NCBI GenBank assembly: GCA_031431125.1
Contig: JANPCX010000067.1
Span: 1 to 22,751 of the forward strand
Direction: 5' to 3'
DNA: 22,751 bases
DNA from: JANPCX01 sp031431125
Lineage (GTDB): Bacteria > Pseudomonadota > Gammaproteobacteria > Burkholderiales > Burkholderiaceae_C
In this document: in pieces, positions 8,221 to 16,458 of the stretch
Layout of the letters: each line of letters opens with the position of its first letter
How positions within the stretch are numbered: position 1 is the first letter of the stretch
Program-made: the position numbers and the translations under genes
The notes under the pieces: model-generated
Seen by the model: the letters and a program-made list of their open reading frames with translations, nothing else
Databases searched by the model: none
Told to the model about the DNA's origin: nothing

Positions 8221-9741
8221 CTACTTCACCTGCAACACCCGCCGGTACTGAATCGCTTCGGCAATGTGGTTGACCTGCACTTCGGTGCTGCCGGATAAAT
8301 CGGCAATGCTTCGGGCCATGCGCAGCACGCGGTGAAAACTGCGGGCGGACCAACCCAGGCGTGCGGCTGCTGTCGTCATGAACTGGCTTGCGTTGCTGCT
8401 CAAGTGGCAGTGCTTGTCCAGCGCATCGCCGCTGAGTTCTGCGTTGGTACATGCTTGGCGGTGCAATTGACGAGCGCGTGCCTGCGCGACCCGGTTGGCC
8501 ACGGCAGCGCTGGTTTCACCATCTGGTGCGGCTTGCACTTGTTCGGGCGACACGGCGGGCACCTCCACCTGCAAATCAATGCGGTCCAGCAGCGGGCCAC
8601 TCAAGCGGCCTTGGTAACGCGCCACCCCATCTGGCGTGCAGCGGCAAGCACGCAAGGGACTGCCCAGGTGGCCGCAAGGGCAGGGGTTCATCGCGGCCAC
8701 CAGTTGAAAACGCGCGGGGAACTCCGCTTGCCTAGCGGCACGCGAGATCACGATGCGTGCAGTTTCCAGCGGTTCACGCAAGGCTTCCAGCGCGGCGCGC
8801 GGGTACTCGGGCAGTTCGTCCAGAAACAAAACGCCATGGTGGGCCAATGAAATTTCACCGGGGCGCGGTGGAGAGCCACCACCGACCAGCGCAACGGCCG
8901 ATGCACTGTGGTGGGGACTGCGGCAGGTGCGTTGTGCCCAGGCCTCGGGTTTGAAGTGCCCGGCGAGACTGAGCACCGCTGCACTGGCCAAAGCTTCATC
9001 TTCATTCAATGGCGGCAGCAAACCGGCAAAACGCTGCGCCAGCATGGACTTGCCTGAGCCTGGCGGCCCCACCATCAACAGGCTGTGCCCACCGGCAGCG
9101 GCCACTTCGAGCGCCCGTTTGGCTGCGGCTTGGCCTTTCACTTCGCGAAGATCAGGCCCCGGCTCGGCGGCCCCACGCGGCGCAGCTTGCGCCAAGGACA
9201 GCGGATGCGCGTTGACCGCATCACCTGGAACCAGTGCGCGCACCACATCCAACAAATGGGAGGCCGCATAGACCTTCAGCCCCTGAACCCAGGCCGCCTC
9301 TTGCGCGCTGGCCGTGGGCAAGACCAGACCGCGCTGGTTGTTCTGTTGGCGCATCGACAGTGCAGACGCCAATGCACCACGCACGGGACGCAGTTCACCC
9401 GCCAACGACAACTCGCCCGCAAACTCCAAGCCCTCTAGCAAACGCGCATCAATTTGTTCGCTCGCGGCCAAGATGCCCAGCGCGATGGGCAAATCAAACC
9501 GCCCTGACTCTTTGGGCAGGTCGGCCGGCGCCAAGTTCACCGTGATTCGTTTGTTGTGCGGGAAGGCCAGGCCACTGGTTTGCAGCGCGGCACGCACCCG
9601 CTCGCGGGCTTCTTTGACCTCGGTGTCAGCCAGCCCAACCAGGGTAAAGCTGGGCAAGCCATTGGCCAAATGCACTTCGACCGAGACTTCCGGAGAGTTC
9701 AAACCGTCCAGGGCGCGGCTGTGCACCAGGGCGAAGGTCAT
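8221..9741 (-). CDS. comM: ComM/YifB-family AAA+ ATPase (Mg-chelatase-like)
   Basis: This 506-residue protein has the ComM layout. An N-terminal Lon-protease-like domain (about 1-175) opens MTFALVHSRALDGL and carries NLAPADLPKESGRFDLPIALGIL. The AAA+ core follows, with Walker A GPPGSGKS (225-232), a PHHSASAVALVGGG loop, Walker B VLFLDE (304-309) and the cysteine motif NPCPCG (352-357). The C-terminal lid domain ends in SFHRVLRMARSIADL. In Vibrio cholerae ComM is a branch-migration helicase that helps integrate incoming DNA during natural transformation. The ATG at 9741 fits the family start and has AAGGA about ten bases upstream. The frame is open to 9996, but that extension lies in the nitrogen-control region. 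It appears to be a single gene convergent with DUF1501. Confidence 0.93.
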   Translation of the reverse strand: MTFALVHSRALDGLNSPEVSVEVHLANGLPSFTLVGLADTEVKEARERVRAALQTSGLAFPHNKRITVNLAPADLPKESGRFDLPIALGILAASEQIDARLLEGLEFAGELSLAGELRPVRGALASALSMRQQNNQRGLVLPTASAQEAAWVQGLKVYAASHLLDVVRALVPGDAVNAHPLSLAQAAPRGAAEPGPDLREVKGQAAAKRALEVAAAGGHSLLMVGPPGSGKSMLAQRFAGLLPPLNEDEALASAAVLSLAGHFKPEAWAQRTCRSPHHSASAVALVGGGSPPRPGEISLAHHGVLFLDELPEYPRAALEALREPLETARIVISRAARQAEFPARFQLVAAMNPCPCGHLGSPLRACRCTPDGVARYQGRLSGPLLDRIDLQVEVPAVSPEQVQAAPDGETSAAVANRVAQARARQLHRQACTNAELSGDALDKHCHLSSNASQFMTTAAARLGWSARSFHRVLRMARSIADLSGSTEVQVNHIAEAIQYRRVLQVK

Positions 9742-9884
9742 GGTGGAGTTTCCTTTGTTGAGAGCTTGGGGAGGCTGCGGTTTTTGCCTAACCTTGGGCA
9801 TTTTGTTCAGCCTGCTTGATGGCCGCATCGCCCAAAAGGACGAGCTGAAGAGCGCCCCCGAAACCGCCCGTTTCGGTGCATGAA

Positions 9885-9929
9885 TGCACCACAATGGGGC
9901 CACTCTGGCGGCTGCACCTCTTTGGCGAT
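9885..9929 (+). promoter_or_regulatory. Two NtrC-like enhancer sites
   Basis: Compared with the NtrC consensus TGCACCA-N3-TGGTGCA, positions 9885-9901 read TGCACCACAATGGGGCC (two mismatches) and 9913-9929 read TGCACCTCTTTGGCGAT, with an intact left half and a degenerate right half. The sites are 28 bp apart and centred about 98 and 70 bp upstream of the transcription start predicted from the sigma-54 element. GGTGCAT at 9875-9881 adds a further half site that forms a perfect inverted repeat with ATGCACC at 9884-9890. Enhancers at these distances are typical for NtrC. Confidence 0.7.
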
Positions 9930-9964
9930 TGGCTTCGTTGGTGGCGAGCCCCGGGTTCCGCGCC

Positions 9965-9980
9965 TGGCACGGAAGCTGCT
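9965..9980 (+). promoter_or_regulatory. Sigma-54 promoter of the porin-glnK-amtB operon
   Basis: TGGCACGGAAGCTGCT at 9965-9980 differs from the consensus TGGCACG-N4-TTGCW at one base. The essential GG (9966-9967) and GC (9978-9979) are separated by exactly ten bases. Transcription should start near 9991, giving a leader of about 37 nt before the ATG at 10028. With the NtrC-like sites upstream, this predicts nitrogen-limitation control of the whole operon. Confidence 0.8.
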
Positions 9981-10027
9981 GAAGACTGTCCCGCAACCTC
10001 AGTTTCTTTCACCCTTGGAGTCATGCA

Positions 10028-10795
10028 ATGAAAAAAAGCCTGTTTGTGATCGCAAGTGCCGTCGCCCTCACCGCCATTCCGACGCTGAGTTTCGCGCAGG
10101 ACAGCCCTTTGACCTTCAATGCCGCCGTGACCAGTGACTACCGCTACCGTGGCATTTCCCAATCACGCCTGAAGCCCGCTGTGTCGGCCGGTGTGGACTA
10201 TGCGATTCCTGGTGGTTTTTATGTCGGCGCATGGGCGTCTTCCATCAAGTGGATCAAAGACTCCGGTGAGATTTTTGGTGTTGGCACCGGCAGCAGCAAA
10301 CTGGAGCTGGACATCTATGGCGGCTACAAAGGTGAAATCTCCAAAGACTTCACCTACGACGTTGGCGTGTTGGCATACATCTACCCCAGCAACAAATTAG
10401 CGAATCTGAGCCCATTTTTCAAGAATGCCAACACGACTGAGGTCTACGGTGGCCTGACCTTTGGACCGGCAACGCTGAAGTACTCCCACTCAGTGACCAA
10501 TCTCTTCGGCAACCCTGACAGCAAAAACAGTGGCTATGTGGATCTGTCGGCCACCTTCGATGTGTCGGGTTTTTCGTTGACGCCTCACGTGGGCTACCAA
10601 AAGGTGAAAGGTCCCTACGATGACGTGGCCACCTACACCGACTACTCGTTGACGGTGTCGAAAGAAGTGACTAAAGGTTTGACACTGAGTCTGGCTGTGG
10701 TCGGTACCGACGCTGACAAGAACTGGTACGTCAGTCCGAAGGGCAAGTTCCTGGGCAAAACCAGCGGCGTGCTTGGTCTTAAGTACAACTTTTAA
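10028..10795 (+). CDS. TorF-family putative porin
   Basis: This 255-residue outer-membrane beta-barrel protein matches the TorF/TIGR02001 type. The signal peptide is MKKSLFVIASAVALTAIPTL, with cleavage after SFA (residue 23). The family signature SDYRYRGISQS is at about residues 36-46. Alternating aromatic strands fill the remainder, and the last residue is phenylalanine (GLKYNF), as expected for recognition by the BAM machinery. The function of the family is unproven. Here it is the first gene of a sigma-54/NtrC-type operon, with glnK 11 bp downstream, so a role in uptake of ammonium or another nitrogen source across the outer membrane is a reasonable inference. A GGAG lies seven bases before the ATG. 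Confidence 0.85.
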   Translation: MKKSLFVIASAVALTAIPTLSFAQDSPLTFNAAVTSDYRYRGISQSRLKPAVSAGVDYAIPGGFYVGAWASSIKWIKDSGEIFGVGTGSSKLELDIYGGYKGEISKDFTYDVGVLAYIYPSNKLANLSPFFKNANTTEVYGGLTFGPATLKYSHSVTNLFGNPDSKNSGYVDLSATFDVSGFSLTPHVGYQKVKGPYDDVATYTDYSLTVSKEVTKGLTLSLAVVGTDADKNWYVSPKGKFLGKTSGVLGLKYNF

Positions 10796-10806
10796 GGAGC
10801 CCTACC

Positions 10807-11145
10807 ATGAAGATGGTGACTGCCATCGTCAAGCCCTTCAAGCTTGATGAAGTACGTGAAGCCCTGAGTGCCATTGGCGTTCAAGGTGTCACAGTGACTG
10901 AAGTAAAAGGTTTCGGCCGCCAAAAGGGCCACACCGAGCTCTACCGAGGTGCCGAATATGTGGTGGACTTTCTGCCCAAGGTGAAGATCGAAGCGGCCGT
11001 GGACGATTCCATCGTCGACCGCGTGATTGAAGCCGTGGAGAACGCAGCGCGCACCGGCAAGATTGGCGACGGCAAGATTTTTGTCTCGCCTTTGGAGCAG
11101 GTGGTTCGCATCCGCACCGGTGAAACCGGCAAGGACGCGCTCTAA
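10807..11145 (+). CDS. glnK: PII nitrogen regulatory protein GlnK
   Basis: This is a standard 112-residue PII protein. It opens MKMVTAIVKPFKLDEVREAL. The T-loop segment GFGRQKGHTELYRGAEYVVD contains the uridylylation tyrosine at position 51, and the B-loop reads TGKIGDGKIFV. PII trimers sense ATP/ADP, 2-oxoglutarate and glutamine status and plug AmtB when nitrogen is plentiful. The adjacent transporter gene makes this the GlnK paralogue rather than GlnB. An AAGGAG (10793-10798), overlapping the porin stop, provides a strong ribosome binding site. Confidence 0.95.
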   Translation: MKMVTAIVKPFKLDEVREALSAIGVQGVTVTEVKGFGRQKGHTELYRGAEYVVDFLPKVKIEAAVDDSIVDRVIEAVENAARTGKIGDGKIFVSPLEQVVRIRTGETGKDAL

Positions 11146-11175
11146 GCCCAAGCAGCCTACAACAAGAGATAAACC

Positions 11176-12918
11176 ATGAAAAAACTCATTCAATTGATCC
11201 TGGTCTGGGCCGCCCTCGGGCTGGCCAGCCTGGCCCATGCGGCGGATTTCCCCGCGGCCAAGGTGCTGTTTGAAACAGGCAAAGCCGATGTGCCAGCGGC
11301 TTCGGGCGACAGCCTGAAAGCCGTGGCGGCGTTCTTGGCCGCTGATACAGCAGCCAAAGTTCAACTCTCCGGTTTTGTTGACTCCACCGGCACACCGGAA
11401 GCCAACAAAGAAGTCGCCAAACAACGTGCCTTGGCCGTGCGCGAAGCACTGAAGTCCATGGGTGTCGCAGAAGACCGCATCGTTTTGCAAAAACCTGAGG
11501 ACATCACTGCGGGCGTGGGTGATGAAGCACGCAAGGTGGAAATCTCCTTGGCAGGCATGGCGGCAGCCGCTCCAGCTGCGGCAGCGGCTGCTTCTGCAGC
11601 GCCACCCGTGCCGAACAAAGGCGACACCGCTTTCATGACCATCGCGACAGCCTTGGTAATTCTGATGACCATCCCGGGCCTCGCGCTGTTCTATGGCGGC
11701 TTGGTGCGCAGCAAGAACATGCTGTCGGTGCTGATGCAGGTGTTCATGATCTTCTCGCTGATCTCGGTCTTGTGGGTGGTCTACGGCTACTCCATGGCCT
11801 TCACAGCGGGCAACCCCTTCTTCGGCACGCTGGACAAACTCTTCTTGAAGGGCGTGACCCCCGAGTCGATTGCGGCCACGTTCAGCAAGGGCGTGTACCT
11901 GCCTGAGTTCACTTTCATCGCCTTCCAAGGTACTTTCGCTGCGGTGACGGTGGCCTTGATCGTCGGCGCGTTCGCAGAACGTATCAAGTTCTCGGCCGTG
12001 TTGCTCTTCGCAGTGTTGTGGTTCACCTTCAGCTACATCCCCGTGGCGCACATGGTTTGGTACTGGGACGGCCCGGACGCCATCACGAGTGAAGCCGCAC
12101 TGGCCACAGTCACCGCCAACGCCGGTTTCATGTGGGCCAAAGGCGCACTCGACTTCGCGGGCGGTACGGTGGTACACATCAATGCGGCGGTCGCTGGTTT
12201 GGTCGGTGCCTACATGATTGGCAAGCGTATTGGGTACGGCAAAGAGTCCATGGCCCCACACAGCCTGACGCTGACCATGGTCGGTGCATCCTTGCTGTGG
12301 GTGGGCTGGTTCGGCTTCAACGCCGGCTCCAACCTGGAAGCCAACGGCATCTCCGCCCTGGCCTTCATCAACACCGTGGCAGCCACCGCGATGGCGACAC
12401 TGGCTTGGGCGGCTGGCGAAGCGCTCATGAAAGGTAAAGCCTCCATGCTCGGCGCAGCCTCTGGCGCGGTGGCTGGCCTCGTGGCCATCACCCCGGCCTG
12501 CGGTTTTGTCGGTGTGGGTGGTGCCTTGGTGATTGGCCTCTTGGCCGGTGTGATTTGCCTGTGGGGTGTGAACGGCCTCAAGCGTTTGCTGGGCGCTGAC
12601 GACTCGCTCGACGTGTTCGGCGTGCACGGTGTGGGTGGCATCTTGGGTGCTTTGCTGACCGGCGTGTTCGCAGCACCAAGCCTTGGCGGCACCGGCATCT
12701 GCAACTACGTCACCGACAAGTGCGGTGAATGGGTTGGCATCGGTACGCAGGTGTGGATTCAAGCCCAAGGTGTGCTCTACACCATCTTGATCTCTGCCGT
12801 GGTGTCCTTCATTGCCTTCAAGATTGTCGACCTCTTGGTCGGTCTGCGTGTGCCTGAAGAAGACGAGCGCGAAGGCCTCGACATCAGCTCGCACGGCGAG
12901 ACGGCCTATCACAAGTAA
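11176..12918 (+). CDS. amtB: Ammonium transporter AmtB with N-terminal OmpA-like periplasmic domain
   Basis: This 580-residue protein is longer than typical AmtB (about 400-430). A signal peptide (1-22, ending AHAA) is followed by an OmpA-C-like domain at about residues 25-126. That domain has VLFETGKADVP, then LSGFVDSTGTPEAN..AKQRALAVREAL, then DEARKVEISL. D69 and R84 align with the peptidoglycan-binding Asp and Arg of OmpA domains. An Ala/Pro linker (about 127-147) leads into a complete Amt domain: GDTAFMTIATALVILMTIPGLALFYGGLVRSKN, then LDFAGGTVVHINAAVAGLVGA with the first pore histidine, FGVHGVGGILGALLTG with the second, and the GlnK-contacting tail ending DISSHGETAYHK. The frame is continuous, so this is a true fusion rather than two genes. 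It is the last gene of the operon, 30 bp after glnK. Confidence 0.93.
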   Translation: MKKLIQLILVWAALGLASLAHAADFPAAKVLFETGKADVPAASGDSLKAVAAFLAADTAAKVQLSGFVDSTGTPEANKEVAKQRALAVREALKSMGVAEDRIVLQKPEDITAGVGDEARKVEISLAGMAAAAPAAAAAASAAPPVPNKGDTAFMTIATALVILMTIPGLALFYGGLVRSKNMLSVLMQVFMIFSLISVLWVVYGYSMAFTAGNPFFGTLDKLFLKGVTPESIAATFSKGVYLPEFTFIAFQGTFAAVTVALIVGAFAERIKFSAVLLFAVLWFTFSYIPVAHMVWYWDGPDAITSEAALATVTANAGFMWAKGALDFAGGTVVHINAAVAGLVGAYMIGKRIGYGKESMAPHSLTLTMVGASLLWVGWFGFNAGSNLEANGISALAFINTVAATAMATLAWAAGEALMKGKASMLGAASGAVAGLVAITPACGFVGVGGALVIGLLAGVICLWGVNGLKRLLGADDSLDVFGVHGVGGILGALLTGVFAAPSLGGTGICNYVTDKCGEWVGIGTQVWIQAQGVLYTILISAVVSFIAFKIVDLLVGLRVPEEDEREGLDISSHGETAYHK

Positions 12919-12945
12919 TTCGTTGCAACCGCTACTCCAGCGGCT

Positions 12946-12973
12946 AAGGCCACCTTCGGGTGGCCTTTTTTTT
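12946..12973 (+). terminator. Intrinsic terminator after amtB
   Basis: AAGGCCACC (12946-12954) pairs with GGTGGCCTT (12959-12967) around a TTCG tetraloop, followed by an eight-T run (12966-12973). This is a textbook rho-independent terminator ending the porin-glnK-amtB transcript 28 bp after the amtB stop. Confidence 0.95.
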
Positions 12974-13053
12974 GGGCAGCCCAAAGCGGCCTTGGGTTCT
13001 GCAGGTTTAACCTCATCTACCTAGAATCTCGCAAACTTCAGGTCGCAGATCCC

Positions 13054-14349
13054 ATGGTCCCTCACCTCGTCACCGCACTCACAGGCCCCATCAACGAGTT
13101 GGAACAGCGCATTTTGGAGTCGCTGCCAGCCATCGAGCGCTGGTTTCGTCTGGAATGGATGGAGCACACGCCGCCCTTCTACACCTCAGTGGACTTGCGC
13201 AACGCGGGCTTCAAACTGGCCCCGGTCGATACCAATTTGTTCCCAGGCGGGTTCAACAACCTCACACCCGAGATGCTGCCGCTGGCAGTGCAGGCCGCCA
13301 TGGCCGCCGTCGAGAAAATTTGCCCCGAGGCCAAAAACCTGCTGCTCATTCCCGAGAAGCACACACGCAACACCTTCTATTTGATGAACGTGGCGCGCCT
13401 GAAGCAAATTTTTCATCAGGCCGGTTTGAATGTGCGGCTCGGTACTTTGGACGACACCATCAAAACGCCCACCGACATCGAGCTGCCCGATGGCAGTTCC
13501 CTCACGGTGGAGCCCTTGGTGCGCACCCGGGGCCGCATTGGCCTGAAAAACTTCGACCCCTGCACCGTGTTGCTCAACAACGATTTGTCGGCGGGCATCC
13601 CCAAAGTTTTGGAAAACCTGCACGAGCAGTACTTGCTGCCGCCCCTGCATGCTGGCTGGGCGGTGCGCCGCAAAACCAACCACTTCCAAGCCTATGAAGA
13701 AGTGGCCAAAAAGTTCTCCAAGCTCTTGGGCATGGACCCCTGGCTGATCAACCCGATGTTCTCAGGTTGCGGCGAGGTGAATTTTTCTGACGGCACCGGC
13801 AGCGAGTGTTTGATGACGCACAGCGAAGCCTTGCTCGCCAAAATCAAACGCAAATACAAGGAATACGGCATCAACGAAAAGCCCTTTCTCATCGTCAAGG
13901 CCGATGCCGGCACCTATGGCATGGGCATCATGACGGTGCGTGACCCGAAAGAACTGGTTGATCTGAACCGCCGCGCACGCAACAAAATGAGCGTGATCAA
14001 AGATGGGCAAGAAGTCTCTGAGGTCATCCTGCAGGAGGGCGTGCCCACTTACGAACGCGTTAACGACGCGGTGGCCGAGCCCGTGGTTTACATGATCGAC
14101 CGTTATGTGGTGGGTGGCTTTTACCGCGTCAACGCCGAGCGCGGCATTGACGAGAACCTCAACTCGCCGGGGGCCAGTTTTGTGCCGCTCGCTTTTGCAG
14201 AGTCCAACCAGTTGCCCAAACCGGGTGTCAAACCCGGCGCCAGTGCGCCAAACCGCTTCTACATGTACGGGGTGGTGGCCAGGCTGGCCATGTTGGCGGC
14301 GAGCTACGAACTGGAAGCCACCGATCCCGAAGCCGAGGTTTACGAATAG
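13054..14349 (+). CDS. gshA: Glutamate--cysteine ligase (proteobacterial GshA, TIGR02049-like)
   Basis: This 431-residue enzyme makes gamma-glutamylcysteine from glutamate, cysteine and ATP, the first step of glutathione synthesis in the cytosol. It resembles the short GshA family found in betaproteobacteria and acidithiobacilli rather than the E. coli type. Recognisable stretches are MEHTPPFYTSVDLRNAGFK, DTNLFPGGFNNL, LIPEKHTRNTFY, VEPLVRTRGRIGLKNFDP and the nucleotide-loop-like KADAGTYGMGIM. The ATG at 13054 gives the expected N terminus but has no strong Shine-Dalgarno. The gene follows the amtB terminator, so it has its own promoter, not identified here. gshB, often adjacent in relatives, is not next door; kup follows instead. 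Confidence 0.92.
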   Translation: MVPHLVTALTGPINELEQRILESLPAIERWFRLEWMEHTPPFYTSVDLRNAGFKLAPVDTNLFPGGFNNLTPEMLPLAVQAAMAAVEKICPEAKNLLLIPEKHTRNTFYLMNVARLKQIFHQAGLNVRLGTLDDTIKTPTDIELPDGSSLTVEPLVRTRGRIGLKNFDPCTVLLNNDLSAGIPKVLENLHEQYLLPPLHAGWAVRRKTNHFQAYEEVAKKFSKLLGMDPWLINPMFSGCGEVNFSDGTGSECLMTHSEALLAKIKRKYKEYGINEKPFLIVKADAGTYGMGIMTVRDPKELVDLNRRARNKMSVIKDGQEVSEVILQEGVPTYERVNDAVAEPVVYMIDRYVVGGFYRVNAERGIDENLNSPGASFVPLAFAESNQLPKPGVKPGASAPNRFYMYGVVARLAMLAASYELEATDPEAEVYE

Positions 14350-14383
14350 CTCAAGAAGTGAGCGCCTGCCCTCGGTCTTGAGC
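14349..14383 (+). terminator. Weak terminator-like hairpin after gshA
   Basis: GCTCAAGA (14349-14356) pairs with TCTTGAGC (14376-14383) across a 19-base loop, overlapping the gshA stop codon. A short T cluster follows at about 14387-14390. The stem is perfect but the loop is large, so this is a candidate only. The rest of the gap to 14559 shows a small GTTGC/GCAAC hairpin near 14450 and no gene. Confidence 0.35.
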
Positions 14384-14559
14384 ATGTTTTGATGGAACCG
14401 CAGAGCGGAGCGGCCCAATTGTCGAAAAACGCGGGGGCAAGGCCTCAGTTGCTGCATCGCAACAATGCCCGCTGAAGAGATGGTGGGAAGGCGGCTGGCC
14501 GGGCGCACAATCTGATCCCCTTGTTGTACGGCCACCGCTCGTCAGATGGCCCCTCTCAC

Positions 14560-16434
14560 GTGAATCAGTCCCGTCCCGCCTCTAACCTGGCCGCCCTGAC
14601 ACTGGGCGCTGTGGGTGTCGTCTACGGCGACATTGGAACCAGCCCCCTCTACGCGCTCAAAGAAATGTTCGCACACGGCCGTGTGCCGCTCACGAGCGAA
14701 AACATTTACGGCATCTTGTCTCTGGTGTTTTGGACACTCACCGTGGTGGTGTCGCTCAAGTATGTGTTGCTGATACTGCGCGCGGACAACAACGGCGAAG
14801 GCGGTTTGATCGCCATGCTGGCCTTGGCCTCGCAGGCGGTGAAAGACAAACCGGTGATGCGCAGGCGCTTGTTGATTTTGGGCATCTTTGGCACCGCGAT
14901 TTTTTTCGGTGACGGCGTGATCACCCCCGCCATCACGGTGCTTGGCGCAGTAGAAGGTTTGGAGGTGGCCGCGCCGGGATTGCATGCCTACGTGGTACCT
15001 GTGAGTTTGGCCATCTTGACTGGCCTCTTTCTCGTGCAACGCCACGGCACCGCCAGCATCGGCAAGTTTTTTGGGCCTGTGACGGTGGTGTGGTTTTTAG
15101 CCCTGGCCTGGCTGGGCGTCATTCACATCATGGACAACCCCGCAGTGTTTGCGGCCTTGAGCCCGCACTATGCGGTGAACTTCATGCTGGGGCATCCCGG
15201 CATCACTTTTATTGCATTGGGCTCCATCGTTTTGTGCGTCACCGGCGCGGAGGCGCTGTATGCCGACATGGGGCACTTTGGCAAAAAGCCGATTCGCCTG
15301 GCCTGGTTCTTACTGGTGATGCCCTCCCTGGTGCTGAACTACTTTGGCCAAGGGGCCATGCTGCTGGCGCACCCTGAAAAAGTGAGCAACCCGTTCTTTG
15401 AAATGGCACCGCAGTGGGCGCTTTACCCCCTCATCGGTCTGGCTGCTTGCGCTGCGGTCATTGCTTCGCAAGCCTTGATCACAGCCGCGTTTTCAGTGAC
15501 CAAACAAGCGATTCAGCTGGGCTATTTGCCGCGCCTGCGCATATTGCACACCTCGGTGCGCGAGACCGGACAAATCTACGTGCCCTTCATCAACTGGAGT
15601 TTGTTCTTGTGCATCGTGATGGCGGTCACGGTGTTCAAGTCCAGCGGGGCCTTGGCCTCGGCTTACGGCATTGCGGTGACGATAGACATGCTCATCACCA
15701 CCACCATGACCTTTTTTGTCATTCGTTATGGCTGGAAATACCCCTGGTGGTTGTGCGTTGCGGCCACTGGCTTTTTCTTTGTGGTTGACTTCACCTTCTT
15801 CGCGGCCAACATCATCAAGGTGCTGGACGGCGGTTGGTTCCCCTTGCTCATCGGCGCCGTGGTGTTCTTGCTGATGATGACCTGGAAACAAGGCCGAGCC
15901 TTGATGAGCGCACGCTTGCGCGACGACGCCATTGAACTCAAAGGTTTCTTGGAAGCCGTGTTTGTCAGCCCGCCCACGCGGGTTGAAGGCACGGCGGTGT
16001 TTTTGGTCGCCGACCAAGGCATCACACCCAATGCACTGCTGCACAACCTCAAACACAACAAGGTGCTGCACGAAACGAATTTGTTCGTCACCGTCAAAAA
16101 CCATGAAGTGCCGTGGATCAGTTTTGACAAACGTTGCGCCGTGGAACCTTTGGGCCACGATTGCTGGCAAGTCACTTTGAACTTCGGTTTCAAGAACGAG
16201 CCCGATGTGCCCGAGGCACTGAAGTTGCTGCAAGGCCGCGGCATCAATGTGGAAGCGATGGAAACCAGCTACTTCTTGTCCCGCGACATCGTCATCCCTG
16301 TCATGGGTGAAGGCATGCACTTGTGGCGCGAGAAATTGTTTGCCAGCATGCACCACAACGCCGCCGGCGCCGCCGACTTCTTGAGCCTGCCCACCAACCG
16401 GGTGGTGGAGTTGGGGTCCAAGGTGGAAATTTAA
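14560..16434 (+). CDS. kup: Kup-type low-affinity potassium transporter
   Basis: This 624-residue protein is close to E. coli Kup (622). It begins with the family signature GAVGVVYGDIGTSPLYALKEMF. About twelve hydrophobic membrane segments follow to about residue 450, including GTAIFFGDGVITPAITVLGA and the ALYADMGHFGKKPIRLAW loop. The soluble C-terminal region begins near ALMSARLRDDAIELKGFLE and ends VVELGSKVEI. Kup imports potassium with protons across the inner membrane. The frame is open to a TTG at 14521, but residues before GTG 14560 are not family-like. The GTG gives 18 residues before GVVYG, as usual, though no convincing ribosome binding site was found. The sensor kinase gene starts 24 bp after the stop, so the two are probably co-transcribed. 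Confidence 0.93.
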   Translation: MNQSRPASNLAALTLGAVGVVYGDIGTSPLYALKEMFAHGRVPLTSENIYGILSLVFWTLTVVVSLKYVLLILRADNNGEGGLIAMLALASQAVKDKPVMRRRLLILGIFGTAIFFGDGVITPAITVLGAVEGLEVAAPGLHAYVVPVSLAILTGLFLVQRHGTASIGKFFGPVTVVWFLALAWLGVIHIMDNPAVFAALSPHYAVNFMLGHPGITFIALGSIVLCVTGAEALYADMGHFGKKPIRLAWFLLVMPSLVLNYFGQGAMLLAHPEKVSNPFFEMAPQWALYPLIGLAACAAVIASQALITAAFSVTKQAIQLGYLPRLRILHTSVRETGQIYVPFINWSLFLCIVMAVTVFKSSGALASAYGIAVTIDMLITTTMTFFVIRYGWKYPWWLCVAATGFFFVVDFTFFAANIIKVLDGGWFPLLIGAVVFLLMMTWKQGRALMSARLRDDAIELKGFLEAVFVSPPTRVEGTAVFLVADQGITPNALLHNLKHNKVLHETNLFVTVKNHEVPWISFDKRCAVEPLGHDCWQVTLNFGFKNEPDVPEALKLLQGRGINVEAMETSYFLSRDIVIPVMGEGMHLWREKLFASMHHNAAGAADFLSLPTNRVVELGSKVEI

Positions 16435-16458
16435 GGTCGGCTGACGAATGGCGGCGAC

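Noticed and set aside
9742..9996. N-terminal extension of ComM
   Set aside because: It would cover the NtrC sites and the sigma-54 upstream region, and adds 85 residues before the conserved MTFALVHSRALDG start.
10792..12984. A 730-residue open frame on the minus strand across glnK-amtB
   Set aside because: It is histidine/glycine/glutamine-rich with no domain character and lies opposite two unmistakable genes. Long antisense frames are expected in G+C-rich DNA.
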